Below the pieces are notes generated by a model, which was not told the origin of the DNA, searched no databases, and was given only the letters and a program-made list of their open reading frames with translations. This document shows positions 1-27,640 of a stretch of 64,000 bases of DNA, piece by piece (within the stretch, counting starts at the first letter, position 1; the number at the start of each line of letters is the position of its first letter). Where the stretch lies: the NCBI GenBank assembly GCA_039621445.1, contig CP154954.1:77076073-77140072 (forward strand), given 5' to 3'. This stretch comes from Euglena gracilis. Its lineage: Eukaryota; Euglenida; Euglenophyceae; Euglenales. The translations under genes and the position numbers were made by a program.

Positions 1-851
1 GTTTTCCACAGCATATTTGCCCTCCTGCATATTTTGACCACATATTTTTGGGTGTCAATTTTGCCAATTTTTGTTTTTGAATCATTTTGACACATTTCGA
101 CACCCTTGCGATCAAGGAAATTTCGGTCTAATTTTTTTACGTTTGTTTTTTCAATTTTTTTTTGCTTTTTGAAAAAAACAAAAACATTATTTAAAAAACA
201 ATTATGCAGAAACAACAAAAACAGCCATGCTACCCTCGAGTCCCCTCTTCGAGGCTCCTCTTCAAGCTCACCTGGAGGCTCCCCTTCTCCAAAGTCAAAA
301 CAAATTTAACAAACAGTCTCTTCACACGTTAAAATGTCTAAAAATCAATCCACTTTTAGTTATAAAAGTGCTTATTATTATTTTTTTATGATGCTCTATC
401 AAGTTTTCTGGACATCAAAAATTTTTGGTAGGCACCAAAAATTTTTGTGGTTCATTTGTGGGCACCAAGAAAAATTTTGTGGTTCATCTGTGGACACCAA
501 AAACAATTATTGGTTCACACGCCTTTTGTGAACCACACTAAATGAATGTCTGGTTACTAGCCAAGAGGATGGCTGGAATTCTTTTTTGCTTTTGAGGGTT
601 CCCTTAATTACCCGAACTTGGGAGTAGCCTGAACGGGTCGAAATTGGTTGTCTGAGGTTTTCAGATGATGTTTTATTCTTTTGCAGTTTGTGTTTTGTTT
701 TGATTTGATTGATTAGAGTTTCGGCCAGCCGCGTTTTTCCAGGCAGCCCATTGTCTTTGTGCTGGACCTCTGAGGGGGGGAGGGGCTTTGGATGGGACAT
801 TTATACCATTGGGTGTGACGACGTTTTCGCATTTTTTTCTCCTCCCCACAG

Positions 852-16083
<15,232 letters not shown>

Positions 16084-17364
16084 GCCACGGGCTCGAACCA
16101 CGTTGGCCCATCCCCTTAAGCCACAGCATCCGTGCCTCTCCTCTGTGACTCTCGCCCGTGTACGTTCCGTCCCTAACCCACCGAACCGACCGCCAAGTGT
16201 ATGCTGCAGTGGCTGTGCAGTGTGTGCATATGTGCGTCTACGTACTGCTCCGCATGTATGTGTGCATCTGCATTTCAAGCGGGTATTGTGCTCGAAGGCG
16301 CTAGGGGAAGTCCATTATTTCCTGCCTGGGACCCCCAGGACAAAGGTCAAATTTCATTTCTCGCATTGTTGGACCGAAATTTTTTGGCAAAAATTCGCCC
16401 TAAGAGGGTGAACTGTAGGCATTTTGAGAAAGTTTTTGTCAAGTTCCTGCTAGTGCCTAGTGTATTCCTGTCCGTACCCAACCCCCGGTACAGGGAGGGT
16501 TCGATATGAGGACGTCGGGTTGGAGGTGGGGTGTTCCTACTCCTGGACTGGAGGGGTGTCCGGATCACCCCCCATCTGCCAAGGGGGGTCCAGACCCACC
16601 CAGGGGTTACCCGGGACCCCAAAAAAATTGTCAAAATTTTTCATTTTCCGTTTTGCCACGAAATTTTTTTTGCATTTTTTGCAACTTTTTTTGTCCCAAA
16701 GGTGCCCAAAATGGAATATTTGGCCGGGCCGAATTCCGGTCACCCAGACCGCGCCACAATGGAGGGGTGCCCCCCCCCCCCCGACACCAAGTCGTATGAC
16801 CACGAGGGGGTTCATGGGAGTCAAAATTTCCATTTTCACAGGCATTGGTGCTGATTCTTTCGAAGCCGTGAACAACATCACATCAACAACCAAATCATCA
16901 GAAACGTGTTTCTGATGATTCCCTGCTTTAATGCCACGCCAGGCGGTGTACGGCTTAGAGAAGGGGGGTCCCCCCTGGGTCGGACCCCTCCAAGGAGTTA
17001 AACAGTAGGATTGTGCTGCAGACGTCGTTGTTTTTTGACTTGCCACTCTCGAGCCCTGCCCAGGGTTCGACATGAGAGCAGGTGAGGGTGGACCTAAGGT
17101 GGGGCTCTGGACTTCCTGTGCTTCGCACCAAATTTTTTGGGAATTTTTGTTAAAAAAAAAAAAATCTTGCGCCCAAAAAAGTGTCCCAAATGGCCTTTTT
17201 TGTGGGCCGATGTTGTGGGGCAAAGTTTTTTTTGTTTTTTCCCCCCACCCTGCGCTTGTGCTTTTTATTTTTCCCCCTTTTTTCATTTTTTTTTTTCTTT
17301 TTCTTTTTTTTTTTTTGTATTTTTGTTTTTTTTTTTTTTTTTTTTGTTGTTTTTTTTTTTTTTT

Positions 17365-17409
<45 letters not shown>

Positions 17410-18655
17410 CTTATTTTTTTTTTTTTTTCCATTTTTTTTGTTTTTTTTTGTGTGCGCGCACCGGCCCGGCGCTTTGTGCTTCGCGCTTTGCGCTTTGCCC
17501 CCCCAACCATTATTCAATTAGTCAAATATACCGAAGTTCATTTGGGTTTCGGGTTTTACTCCACCCAATCAAAAATCCGGCACAAACGACTAAATATGCC
17601 AGAAGCGAAGATTCTGATCGGGTTTGGAAGGAAGATTAGGCGGAATGATCCAAATTTTGTTTGAGGTCCAGGTCTTGTTCTTCCCAGGTATAAAATGCAT
17701 GGCCCGTAGACCCAAAAGGAGGGAGACCCAGGAATCGAATTGGGCCAAGCCCAAGCAGACGCATAAATTGTGTCGGCATTTTCCACTTTTCACTTTTCTG
17801 TTTTTTCCATTTTCTGTCTGGGAGTTGCCCCAAAAAGCCCCAGGTATTGCCCCATACCCCCCCCCCCCCGGAGGGTCCAGCCATCAGCACTTTTTTTCCA
17901 GCCAGCAACTCTCGGCCAGCTCACAACCAGGCTGCGAACCCCTGGATCTTCTGAAATTAATTTCGCCGAAATTTTCGAAGAAGGGGGTCGAAAATGCCAA
18001 CAAATGACTTTTTTAAGGGTTGTTTTTTGGGGGGGTTTTCACCTCAAGATTTTGGATGAGATTTTTAACCTGTATTTGTGTACCAGCTGGTTCCAGCGTG
18101 GCTCCTGGCCAGACCCCCCCCCCAAGACCCCACCCTCCGGGGTCCAACCAGCATTTTTTTTCCCAGCCATCCTTGCCCCTTTCTTTTTTCATTTTTTGGA
18201 AAAAATACGCGAGGGAAGCTTTCCTGAATCCTTAAGCATGGATTTGGTTTCAAGGTGATGATTCATACTTTCTTTCGCATGTCCCAAGGTCGGTCCAAAA
18301 GGGACAGGTATTTTTTTTTATATTCAAGACCGCCCTTTGAGGCGCCCTTGGCTCAAAGTGCAGGCCAACGGCCGATCCAGCTGTCCAATGGGGTTGAAAC
18401 TTTTTTTAAATAAAAACTGTAAAAACAAGGATGCCAGAAACCATTTCTTCCCCCGAATTTGACTCGTTTCATCAAATATGGCCATTTTTTTTGCCATTTT
18501 CCCTTTTTTTTGTGTTTAATTTTGCTGGGACAGGCTTTTTTTATCTCTCCACGACCACCGTCCCATACAGCGTGAGAGGATGGGCTTCTGGGCTGCTGCC
18601 ATTCCCCCCCTCCCCGTCCCACAGTGTCCTCAGTGTTCCCCCCGCACGTCCTAAG
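16084..18655. other. Intergenic region with MITE remnants and poly-T
   Basis: Partial family-2 copies start at 16490 (CAGGGAGGGTTCGATATGAG) and 17057 (CAGGGTTCGACATGAGAGCA) without clear right ends. A poly-T tract with scattered G, C and A runs from 17275 to 17455. At 17720 a segment (GGAATCGAATTGGGCCAAGC) repeats sequence found at 13090. A CCAGCCAGCA-type segment is at 17870. No gene was recognised. Confidence 0.6.
17275..17455. repeat. Poly-T tract
   Basis: About 180 bp are almost entirely T on the + strand. Lys-rich or Phe-rich open frames here are artefacts. Confidence 0.97.
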
Positions 18656-18831
18656 ATGTCCGGCATCAAGGTGTGGCGCAACGCCATCACGAAGGAGCAG
18701 CGCGCGGAGTTCCTGAAGGAGATCGCGGACTGCCTCGACAGCGGCGTGGCGTACGACAACAACCTGCTGACCGAGATCCCCTTCGGGGGCCGCCTGGCCG
18801 AGCCCGGCCACCTCGGGCGAAAGCGCACGAC
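18656..18831 (+). CDS. First or internal exon of an unrecognised gene B
   Basis: An ATG at 18656 opens MSGIKVWRNAITKEQRAEFL, then KEIADCLDSGVAYDNNLLTE and IPFGGRLAEPGHLGRKRT, with very strong G/C third positions like the TTLL exons. It could be a true start or an internal exon after cctaag. A GTTACT donor at 18832 ends it in phase 2. The amphipathic helix in the first 30 residues is clear, but I do not recognise the family. Confidence 0.7.
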
Positions 18832-18859
18832 GTTACTCTGCGGGCACACATCTGCTCAA

Positions 18860-19065
18860 ACCCATACAAACATATATACATACATATATACATATACATA
18901 CAATATATACATACATATATATACATATACATACAATATATACATACATGTATACATATACATACAATATATACATACATATACATACATATACATACAA
19001 TATATATACATATATATAAATACAATATATATATATATACAATATATATATATACATACAAACCC
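18860..19065. repeat. (CATA)n/(TA)n microsatellite
   Basis: ACATATATACATACATATAT-type repeats begin about 30 bp after the exon at 18656-18831. Tyr/Ile/His-rich frames here are artefacts. Confidence 0.95.
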
Positions 19066-19624
19066 ATCCATGTGTCCCCGGCCTCCAAAGGGCACTGCCG
19101 GTATGGACGCCATTTTCGTGTTCGCCAGGCATTTTGGCCTACATGAGCATGCACATGCCGTTTGTTCATGTGCGCACACATAAACACATACGACACAGTC
19201 AAATAAATGGGCACGTATATGCAGGGAACAGAATGGTCTTGTTGCTTTTTGTTTGGATGGGTATTCCGTGCTTGTCTGGATGAGGGCGTACAAAATCTGC
19301 GTGCCACCACCTCCCTTCCCGAGGCTGCTGCCTGCGATGTTCAAGGCAGTCTTCGCAGAGATTGAGCACCCAGCCAGCCCTGTTGCCAATCACCTTTGGA
19401 CATCTTGCCATCCGCGCTGGATGCATAATTCAGAACAATTTTGCAAGACGAAATCCTTACTTCCATCATGATGAATTTATGTTCTGAAATGCATTCTTCA
19501 TAGTCTGTACTGAAAAGGCATCTGTGTTGCTTTCTGGTTCATCCTGGTTCAGGGTTTTTGCGTGGCAGCCTTCGAAATCTGTGACCATTGATGAATCTCC
19601 CATACATTGCATTAAGAAATATGT

Positions 19625-19945
19625 AGAATAGCATACATATTATACAAGCATGCCTGCATACATGCATATATACATACATACATATATACATACATATGTA
19701 TATATGTATGTATATGCATACATATGTATATACACGCACACACAAACACACACACAGAGAGAGAGAGAGAGACATCCATCCACCTATCCATCCACTTATC
19801 CATCCATCCATCCATCCATCCATCCATCCATCCATCCATCCATCCATCCATCCATCCATCCATCCATCCATCCATCCATCCATCCATCCATCCATCGATC
19901 CATCCATCCATACGTCCACCCATCCATACGTCATTTACATAAGTA
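19625..19945. repeat. (CATA)n, (GA)n and (CCAT)n microsatellites
   Basis: A CATACATA region leads through CACACA and GAGAGA into an approximately 140-bp (CATC)n array (about 19771-19911). Confidence 0.95.
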
Positions 19946-20778
19946 CATACATGAGCAGCAACAACAACAATTTTTTTTTTGTTTTTTTTGAAAAGCTTTT
20001 CCTGTGTACGTTGTCATTCCCTGGAAACAACAAAAGTTCAGGATGGAGGACAAATGATGGAATTGGTCCCAGGATTCAACGAGACACCTATTAGACGAGA
20101 CCTGGTGAACTGCTGGTCCCCCCGAGGTGCTTTCCGACTTACAAAAATTTTGCCCGGGTCCATTTTTGGGTCAAAAAAGTCGATTTTTCAAAAAATATCT
20201 CGAAACCCGTGGGGAATTGAAGGAAACACCCCCCCCCCCAGGCAAAATTGAAGCCCCTGGAACCCCCCCCAACCAACCACCAGTGGGGACCCGGGCTGCA
20301 CCGGCTGCACCGCCAGCCTGAAATAGGGGCCGTCGGAGGTTCCAAAAATGGCCCCCAAGGTGGGGGGGGGGGTGCATGGGGACCCAGAGAAAATTTCAGT
20401 CTAGGCCTTGAAGTAAAATGAGGTTGGTCGAAGGCCCCGGACTGTTGTAAAAGTGGGATGCAGAAGTTGCTGTTGTTGGCCTTGGGGCAGGTTTTATTTG
20501 ATGTGCAACGTCAGATATCAAAAGTGATATCCGAGTTTTGTCCTCAATTGTGTGGGGGGGGGTGCATGAACCAAAATAAGCAGTTGGACGATTATCACAT
20601 GACATCAGGCAGCCTTTTGTCTCGTGCCATGCTGCACGAAACTCATAATTGTCGGCAGAATGGGGAATGGAGGTCTTGGATGTGTCAGGGTAGCACTCAA
20701 TGGCTGAGGTGTATTGTGCTGGAGGGGGGGGAGGGTGAACGAAGCTCACGTGTGTTGCTAAGCTGGCGCCAATTTGCC

Positions 20779-20779
<1 letters not shown>

Positions 20780-20810
<31 letters not shown>

Positions 20811-21010
20811 CATACATACATACATACATACATACATACATACATACATACATACATACATACATACATACATACATACATACATACATACATACATACA
20901 TACATACATACATACATACATTACATACATACATACATACATACATGCATGCATGCATGCATGCATGCATATGTACATACATGCATACATACATACATAC
21001 ATACGAGAAA
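20780..21010. repeat. (CATA)n and (GCAT)n microsatellite
   Basis: A long ACAT repeat has one frame slip near 20920, then a short GCATGCATGC section. Confidence 0.96.
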
Positions 21011-21404
21011 CACATATGTACGTGCGCACGTGCGCACGTGCATACAGAATTTAGATGCATGTTAGTTGTGTGTATGTATTTGTGTGTGTGTGTGTGTGTG
21101 CCTTCAACGGTCTGCCGCCAGAAGTGGGGAAGTTTGAGGATCACGATTTTGGCTGTTTCAGGGTCTTCGTTGGCGGCCCCTCAGGGTAGAGCATTCTTGT
21201 TTGTCCTTTTACATTATTCCCTTATTTTACATTTCCATTCTTGGACTTTCACTTTTATAAAATGAAGGTCTGGTGGGAGTGACCATCTGTTAGTTTTGTT
21301 CTTCAGCTCTCTCCTGACCCGTTTTTATCAAATGGCGCACTCTTGTGCGCATAGAGAAACAGTCCTGAAGTTGTAGCAGATGGATCACGACCATAGATAA
21401 ACCC

Positions 21405-21780
21405 CCCTCCCCAAATAGCGGGGCAGTGCCCTTTGAGCGGGCAGTGCCCAAGTAACGGGGCAGGGGGCAGGCCGAAAAATGTGGTTCCAATAATGGGGCA
21501 CCCTCAGTTTTTTTTTTGCCCAAGAGATTAGCGACAACAAAAATATTTCTACAACGCTTGCTGCCGCGAGTGCTTCGCAGCAGGTTTTGGGGGAGGGATA
21601 GAAGAGACGGATGGACAGTGGCGTCAGAAGCGACATCGGAGGATTTGCCACTCCTCACAAAACGTCTGTGCGGGAATTCCATGATGGTGGGTAGTGCCCA
21701 AATAACGGGGCAGGGGGGAAGGTCAAAAAGATGGTGCCAGTAATGGGGCACCCCGCCCCGTTATTTGGGGGGGGGGGTTA
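21405..21780. mobile_element. Putative element with CCCCAAATA(G/A)CGGGGC ends
   Basis: The left end CCCCAAATAGCGGGGCAGTG and right end CACCCCGCCCCGTTATTTGG are roughly complementary. Inside are two AGTGCCCAA(A/G)TAACGGGGCA copies and two TAATGGGGCACCC copies. No clear target duplication was found, so it may be a decayed or composite element. Confidence 0.5.
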
Positions 21781-21967
21781 TATCATTGATATAATATAGA
21801 AAACCAGAATTAGATGGAAATAGAAACCTTTTTTCAAGGGGTTTCTGCAGATTTTGGTTGGGTAGGTGTTGACCTCCCCCTGGGTCATGGGTGGGGGGTT
21901 TTTCGGGAGAAAAAAAAAGTGGGTGGGTGGGTCAAGGCCTGGGGAAAATGCCCCCCCCCCGGGTCGC

Positions 21968-22144
21968 TAAGTGAATTCTTCTTCACGATGCCTGCTCTGC
22001 CGCCCTCCCCGCATCACGCCGACCCACTACGACCCGATCAACACCATCGTGTTCTCCCTGAACCTCATCGGGCACAAGAAGTGGTACTCCAAGCCGTGCG
22101 GGCTGGATGTCCTGTGGCAGACCGGCCCCATTTACCCCAACCAG
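21968..22144 (+). CDS. Gene B exon with HxD motif (JmjC-like?)
   Basis: The frame reads RITPTHYDPINTIVFSLNLI, then GHKKWYSKPCGLDVLWQTGP and IYPNQ before a GTGTGA donor. Codon use matches the other host exons. The THYD followed about 15 residues later by GHKKWY resembles the iron-binding HxD strand and G-K-K/R-W turn of JmjC/cupin oxygenases; this is a suggestion, not an identification. The nearest upstream AG is at 21966-21967 and the start would be phase 1, which does not fit the exon at 18656, so an exon may be missing. Confidence 0.6.
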
Positions 22145-22399
22145 GTGTGAGGACGCTGCCCAACCCCTACAGGCTGAGACCTATGAAAAGGAGTGCCCTT
22201 CAAAAATAAGGAGGAAGGGGGAAAGGAGGAAAGGGAGTGCAATCAAGGTGGGGACCCAACCTGGAAATCAGAAATAACGCAGCACAGACATAGCATTAAA
22301 GAAATACAACAGAACGGTGCAAAAAAAAACCCCGCACGTTTCACCAAAATTGAAAACCATCGAAAACATGAATTAATGATAATATAAGTTCCCCCCCCC

Positions 22400-22565
22400 C
22401 GTGTTATCAAATGCACAGGCCGCTTTTTTTAGCGCCTTCCCAGGATGCTTCAACGCTTTCGAACACATCCCCCCCTTTTTCTTGAACTCTTGCCAGAAGA
22501 AGTCGCGGAAGTGCTTGTCCACCGCGGGCCGCAAAGAAATTTTTGCCACAAGGATCGATGCCCCT
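22400..22565. other. Exon-like stretch, strand unclear
   Basis: Both strands are open with codon-like composition. The minus strand gives RPAVDKHFRDFFWQEFKKKG after an acceptor-like cgtgcttccag; the plus strand gives PPFFLNSCQKKSRKCLSTAG. The minus-strand codons have the stronger G/C third positions. I cannot decide whether this is an exon. Confidence 0.3.
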
Positions 22566-23065
22566 GGAAGCACGAGAAGGCCTGGTGGGGGTCCGACCCC
22601 TCCCCACCCGCCACCCGTTGGGTTGTGGGGATTCCCGTCTCACCCTGACTCACCCCTCTCGCTTCTCGGATTCTGGGAGTGGAAAATGTTGTCTTTGTCC
22701 AGTGCTGTGATGGGTGGGAGGTCCACCCCCCACCAGGCTTTCCTGTACGGCCCTGGGGTGAGTCCTCCCCGGGTGCTGATGAGGGCACCCAAATTGGAAA
22801 GGGACCTGTGAAACCTGATTGTTGGGTTGGGTGTTTTGTTGGTTGTTGGTTTGTTTTTGCGTCGCATTCTTTTGGAAGGCCATATTGTGTTCCCTCTGTC
22901 TTCGTTTGTGCCTCCTCTTTTGTCTCATAAAGCAAAAGAGGAACCTCGAATTTTAACCAGAAGTGTCTTGTTTGCTCCCTGGCGCTGTTACTTGAAACAA
23001 TGAATGAGTTTCAAGAAAAATTGCAACTCAACTTTTTGCAGTGCCAGCCGGCGAGGTTGCTGCAA

Positions 23066-23172
23066 ACAAACATTTACAAACAAACATTTACAAACAAATA
23101 TTTACAAACAAATATTTACAAAAAAATATTTACAAACAAATATTTACAAACAAATATTTACAAACAAATATT
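23066..23172. repeat. 14-bp tandem repeat ACAAACAAATATTT
   Basis: Seven to eight head-to-tail copies with few substitutions. Confidence 0.92.
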
Positions 23173-23889
23173 CTCGGCCGCTGTTAAGTCGGCTTATCTG
23201 CTTCCATGCTGGACCACTGACCCTGAGGGAAATGGTCTCTCAAATAAGTTGCTGTCAGGGGCAGGGCAGATTGGTGCTTGTGCTGAAACGGACAGCACAG
23301 ATAACCACGGATAACAATGGATACGCCCGAAACCCACCCCCAAATACGGATAACTGCGAATAACTGCAAATAAGCCTGACTCCCAAGCACAATTTCATAC
23401 ACAAAAATGATGAAATTTCAAAAAATTTCGGATTTTTGAAATGCAAAAAAAAAGTGGTAAATGTCAATTTACACCAATTTACACATGGCGCGAAGCGCCA
23501 AAGGAAAAGTTTTAGTCCTCTTGGGAACCTGAAAAATGGTGTTTTTTTCGGACCTGGGTCGGTCAAGAAAAAATCCAAAATAAGACCCCCCCCCCCCCTG
23601 GAGGTTTCCAGCAACGGACCCAAAAATGAGACCCGGGTCTTATTTTGGGGGGGGGGTCGCTGAGCTCTTATCTCTTTAGAGTAAGAGCGAAGCTTACCAC
23701 CCTGGCCAGAGGGGGGGTCCGACCCCCCGCCCTCCGCCCCCCCCCCCTGGGTAGGTCGGGGCACCCGCGGATTATCGATGTGACCTGATTTCCAGTCCCC
23801 AAAGTGAATGGCCTATAGGCTAGGAGACGATCCCCCAACGAATTCCAACGAGCCCCCATAATAGCCGTTACTCCACACCAGTCCGGAGA

Positions 23890-24440
23890 TATGGCCCAAG
23901 CAAAAAAGTTGTCTACCGTTTTTTTTTGGGGAATATTTCAGGGTCATTCTGGGGTCAAAAAAAAATCGAAAATTCGAAATATGTCGAAAACGCTGGACCC
24001 ATGGACTTTGGGTCGAAAACAGGTCAAAAAAAGTCGAAAAAAATTGCCAGAAACGACGATTTTTGGCCTTCCGGACCCGGAAAACCTGTTTTTGAGCCAA
24101 AACAAGCGTTTTTCGACCCGCCAGCGCCCCGTTTTGGGCCCGAAACCCGTGGACTTTGGGTCAAAAACGGGTCAAAAAAAGTCGGGAAAAAATCGAAAAG
24201 AAATTACCCGAAACGATGCCTTTTGACCTCCCGGACCCGATAAACCTGTTTTTGAGCCGAAATTGAGCGTTTTTCGACCCGCCTGCCCCGCTTTGGACCC
24301 AACCCCCATGGACTTTGGGTCAAAAACGGGTCAAAAAAGTCGAAAAATCGAGGAAAAAAAATTGCCAAAACGATGTTTTTTTGGCCTCCCGGACCCGGAA
24401 AACCTGATTTGAGCCGAAAATGAGCGGGGGGGGTTAGAGG
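23890..24440. repeat. Three diverged tandem copies of a ~180-bp unit
   Basis: Each copy runs through GACTTTGGGTC(G/A)AAAACRGGTC, AAAAAAGTCG, a CCTTCCGGACCCGGAAAACCTG-like segment and GAGCCGAAA...GCGTTTTTCGACC. Copies start near 23998, 24151 and 24310. The unit is not one of the MITE families above. Confidence 0.75.
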
Positions 24441-24769
24441 AGTTCCCAAAGAGCTCAGCTCTAATTCATATATGCTCTGGTTTATATACACATATACTGG
24501 TTTATATATTGATGAGTAAGTATACAAACATATGTAAGTATGAGTAAATGAAGAGGGTATTAATGATATATGAGAATATACAAAGGGTATTGAAATGATA
24601 AGCTTAAAACGAAGCACCACTTGCACCAAATGTTAAAAACAAGGCGATCCCACAATTGAAAGGAAGAGGCCTGGGAATAATGCAGCAGCTGGGCACGTGC
24701 CGCTGAAGAAGTCAATGTGGATGCATGTGCCCCTGCGGTTGTTGCCCGGGTCCGCTGTCCCTGCCGCAG

Positions 24770-24880
24770 GTCAAGGACGTCACGTTCTGGAGGGACCAGA
24801 TCGATGAAGTCCACGGCGGCGACACCCAGAGAGGACAGGAGGCGGCCGTGGGAATCTCTTCTGAATTAGGAATTGAATGA
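24770..24880 (+). CDS. Gene B terminal exon candidate
   Basis: After tgtccctgccgcag the phase-0 frame reads VKDVTFWRDQIDEVHGGDTQ, then RGQEAAVGISSELGIE and TGA at 24878-24880. It joins the exon ending at 22144 in phase 0. The first half has host-like codon use and the second half less so, so a donor inside the exon (for example GAA|GTCCAC) is also possible. Confidence 0.5.
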   Translation, partial: VKDVTFWRDQIDEVHGGDTQRGQEAAVGISSELGIE

Positions 24881-24974
24881 GGACGGGGAGGACGCAAACC
24901 TTTTTTTTTGCTTTTTTGCTTTTTTCGATGCGTGCGATGACGTCACGGACGCGAAAAAAAACCGGACCACGATG

Positions 24975-25310
24975 CGATCGAAGTCAAAATTCTTATTGAC
25001 ACTGGTTGTCGCATTGCACTACTTGTTCGGTTCGGGTTGATACCAACCCCCCTCTTGGTGCAAGCCAAGAAGCCGATCAAAATTACGACGGCTGACAACA
25101 CCTCCATGTGCGGTGGTGACTTGGGATGCTTTTTGGACATTGTCCTACCCCTCATCCCCAAGCACCACTCACACCCCCCGCAAACACAAATTTTTCCAGA
25201 TACCTGGGGATACGAATCCGGAATCCACGGTTGTGACGTAATTCTGGGATACCCCTTTTTACGTCAGCACCGGCTGGTAGTGGATTGCCACTCCCACGGT
25301 TTGCGCACAT
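24975..25310 (+). pseudogene. Retropepsin-like aspartic protease fragment
   Basis: The frame reads IEVKILIDTGCRIALLVRFG with the DTG active-site triad, and later CDVILGYPFLRQHRLVVDCH. In retropepsins a hydrophobic-hydrophobic-G segment (here VILGYPFL) follows the active site. The alanine or serine normally after DTG is C here. The open frame continues to about 25708 as low-complexity Pro/Thr/Ser-rich sequence. Confidence 0.8.
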
Positions 25311-26869
25311 CACCATGCTCTTCATTGCCCCCCAAACCCTCATCACATGTGGCGTCAACCGCGACAGCCACCAATTTTTCCACACCGTTTTCGAAAATTT
25401 TTACCCTGGTACCAACCACACGAACCAATGTTTTCCACACAGGGTGTACGGAGAAAGTTCACCCGCTGCCCTTTGACACACCAACTTCTGTTCCCCACGA
25501 GGCAGGGCAAGCGAGAAGCGGTACCCCCCTCGTTCCACTGGGTTACGAGACGAAAGCCCAAAGGCTTGAAGTACGTACCGTGTCGAGTAGTCGCCCAGCT
25601 GCACCAACATCCCGTTTTCCACCAGATGTATCGCTTTCAGACACATCTTTACACACCCCAGCAGCTTCAAAAGCGCATCCCAACTTATACACACCCCCAC
25701 CATACTAACATACGCGACCAGGACCACAACTCCGACACTTCCTTTAAATGTGTGCACTGTAGGAGAATTTCCGCCCAGCCAGATTTCTTCGATTGTGGAT
25801 GTTTTGTCCAAACACCAACACTAATCCTGATTTCGCTAACCCATACACTTGGTTGCGGATCGCAATGCGCGACCGTACACCAAGTGCTCCAACAACGAGG
25901 TATTGCCTAGTTGTTTGGGACCGCGAAATCCGGGTCACACACCTCCCCCACCTCCATCTGGCAGGATATGGACTGGGTATGCACCCATCCAACCCATCAA
26001 CACTTGGGAATGCCCCTAGGGAGTGTGGATGACACACCCTTGACCTGTTTGCGGATCCCTGAATTGTGATACCGCTCTTCAACCCGCGAACCAGGTCGAC
26101 ACGTACGCGATGCGTGTATGGAACGCATTTAATTTTGGTCAATACCGCATTTTGGAGGAATGGTTCTCCAAAATGGCGGCTTTCCTTTTATTTCTCGTTG
26201 GAAATTGATGTGTTTTCATCAAAAGCGCATGTGTGCTTGTCGCGATATTGGTCGCGACATTCCAACGCATTTTTTAAATTTTGGGGTGATACGGTGCTCT
26301 GGATGCACCCTCCCCCAAAACGTATCCCGGATGTGGTGGAGAACGCGACGAAGCGCAAGGAGCTCTACTCATACCCGTCAATCCGAATGCAGATTGGTTT
26401 CACCAATTATCATATGTGTGTTTTCATTGGTGGGACTTACCCGCTGATGTACCACTATTTGAGGATTTCTGTGGTATATTATTACCACCTGTTAAAGAAA
26501 TCATTTTTCGCGTTTGTTTCTTTGACGCATTCCGAATCTCTGATTTGCGTGTGCCAAGATACCTTGGTACGGATGGGTATGCCACACCCTCAACGCAGAT
26601 TTCTGCGGTCATTGAGAGTGCGGACCAACACCCCAAGTCTGCTGACTACTGTTCGCGAATTATTCGCGAACTCCATGGTGTCCTGGATAACCTAGTTTGC
26701 GACATCGACTCCGCAATTCGCGGACCGTTCGGTGTTTGCAAAATCGAGCTCAAGGATGGCGCTACGCGCTACCACCACCGCCATCCGCGAAATCGTGCGA
26801 GGATATCCTCGAACCGCATTATCGCGATTTGCGGGCGGTATTATCCGCATTCAAAAAGCATTTGATTTT

Positions 26870-27135
26870 TGTGAAGGGTTCCAAAATGCACCTGTTTCGC
26901 AAAATTATTAAGTTTTGCGGGCATATCCTGAACAACGGGCAGCGTAAAGCCGCACCCAGTAAGATGGAGGCCATTAAGAAATGGACTCCTGAGGTCATTA
27001 AGACCTTAACGCATTTAAAGGGATTTTTGGTATTAGCCCAATATTACGCGATTTACATGAAAGATTTCGCGAAAATCGCGGTACCCCTAACCCGACAACT
27101 CAAAAATCGGACACCCGATAACGCAAAGGTCATTT
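26870..27135 (+). pseudogene. Reverse transcriptase C-terminal fragment
   Basis: It matches the gypsy RT thumb and connection region: LRAVLSAFKKHLIFVKGSKM, then CGHILNNGQRKAAPSKMEAI, then LKGFLVLAQYYAIYMKDFAK and a PLTRQLK stretch. The YxDD catalytic segment that should precede it is absent, which implies an internal deletion near 26860. Confidence 0.85.
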
Positions 27136-27154
27136 GGGATGACCAAATGCGCGA

Positions 27155-27640
27155 GGCTCCTCGAGAACGTGGTTCTCGATATCGCGGATCCATACAACCA
27201 ATATGTCCTGGAAGTCGACAGCAGCAATTACGCTGTTGGCGGTGTTCTTAGCCAGCATAATGTGGCGAATGAACTCCGACCTGTCGCTTTCTTCAGCAGG
27301 AGGCTACAGGGTGACAACGAGAAAGGACAGATTAAATGGAGCATTCGCGAAACGGTGGCATATGCCCCTGTGATTATTATCTAGAAATTCCGCACCTGGA
27401 TACCCATCAGCTTGGTCCAGATACCCGTGTTGACGGATCATGATAGCCTTCAATACTGGTACACCGAGGACCTAAACAAGGCCATGTCACCAGTAGGCAG
27501 ACGATGCCGATGGCATGAGTTCTTGAGCCAGTATAACCTGGTGGTTATCTATACCCCAGGTCACACGCAAAAAGTTGCGGATCCTCTCAGCCGAGCCCCC
27601 TGGTATTATCCTGGGAACCCGGATGAGGGTGATGCGACTT
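27155..27640 (+). pseudogene. RNase H fragment of Ty3/gypsy pol
   Basis: VLEVDSSNYAVGGVLSQHN, FFSRRLQGDNEKGQIKWSIR with ETVAY, then after an in-frame stop LTDHDSLQYWYTEDL and VIYTPGHTQKVADPLSR. The DxS, E and D positions of RNase H are present. The stop near 27382 shows decay. Confidence 0.88.

Noticed and set aside
16537-17517. A 326-residue Lys-rich minus-strand frame
   Set aside because: It reads through the poly-T tract and family-2 MITE remnants. The lysines come from poly-A on the minus strand.
22445-22648. Plus-strand exon reading LPEEVAEVLVHRGPQRNFCH
   Set aside because: All three frames over this stretch look partly coding and no acceptor/donor pair fits one of them, so no CDS was called.
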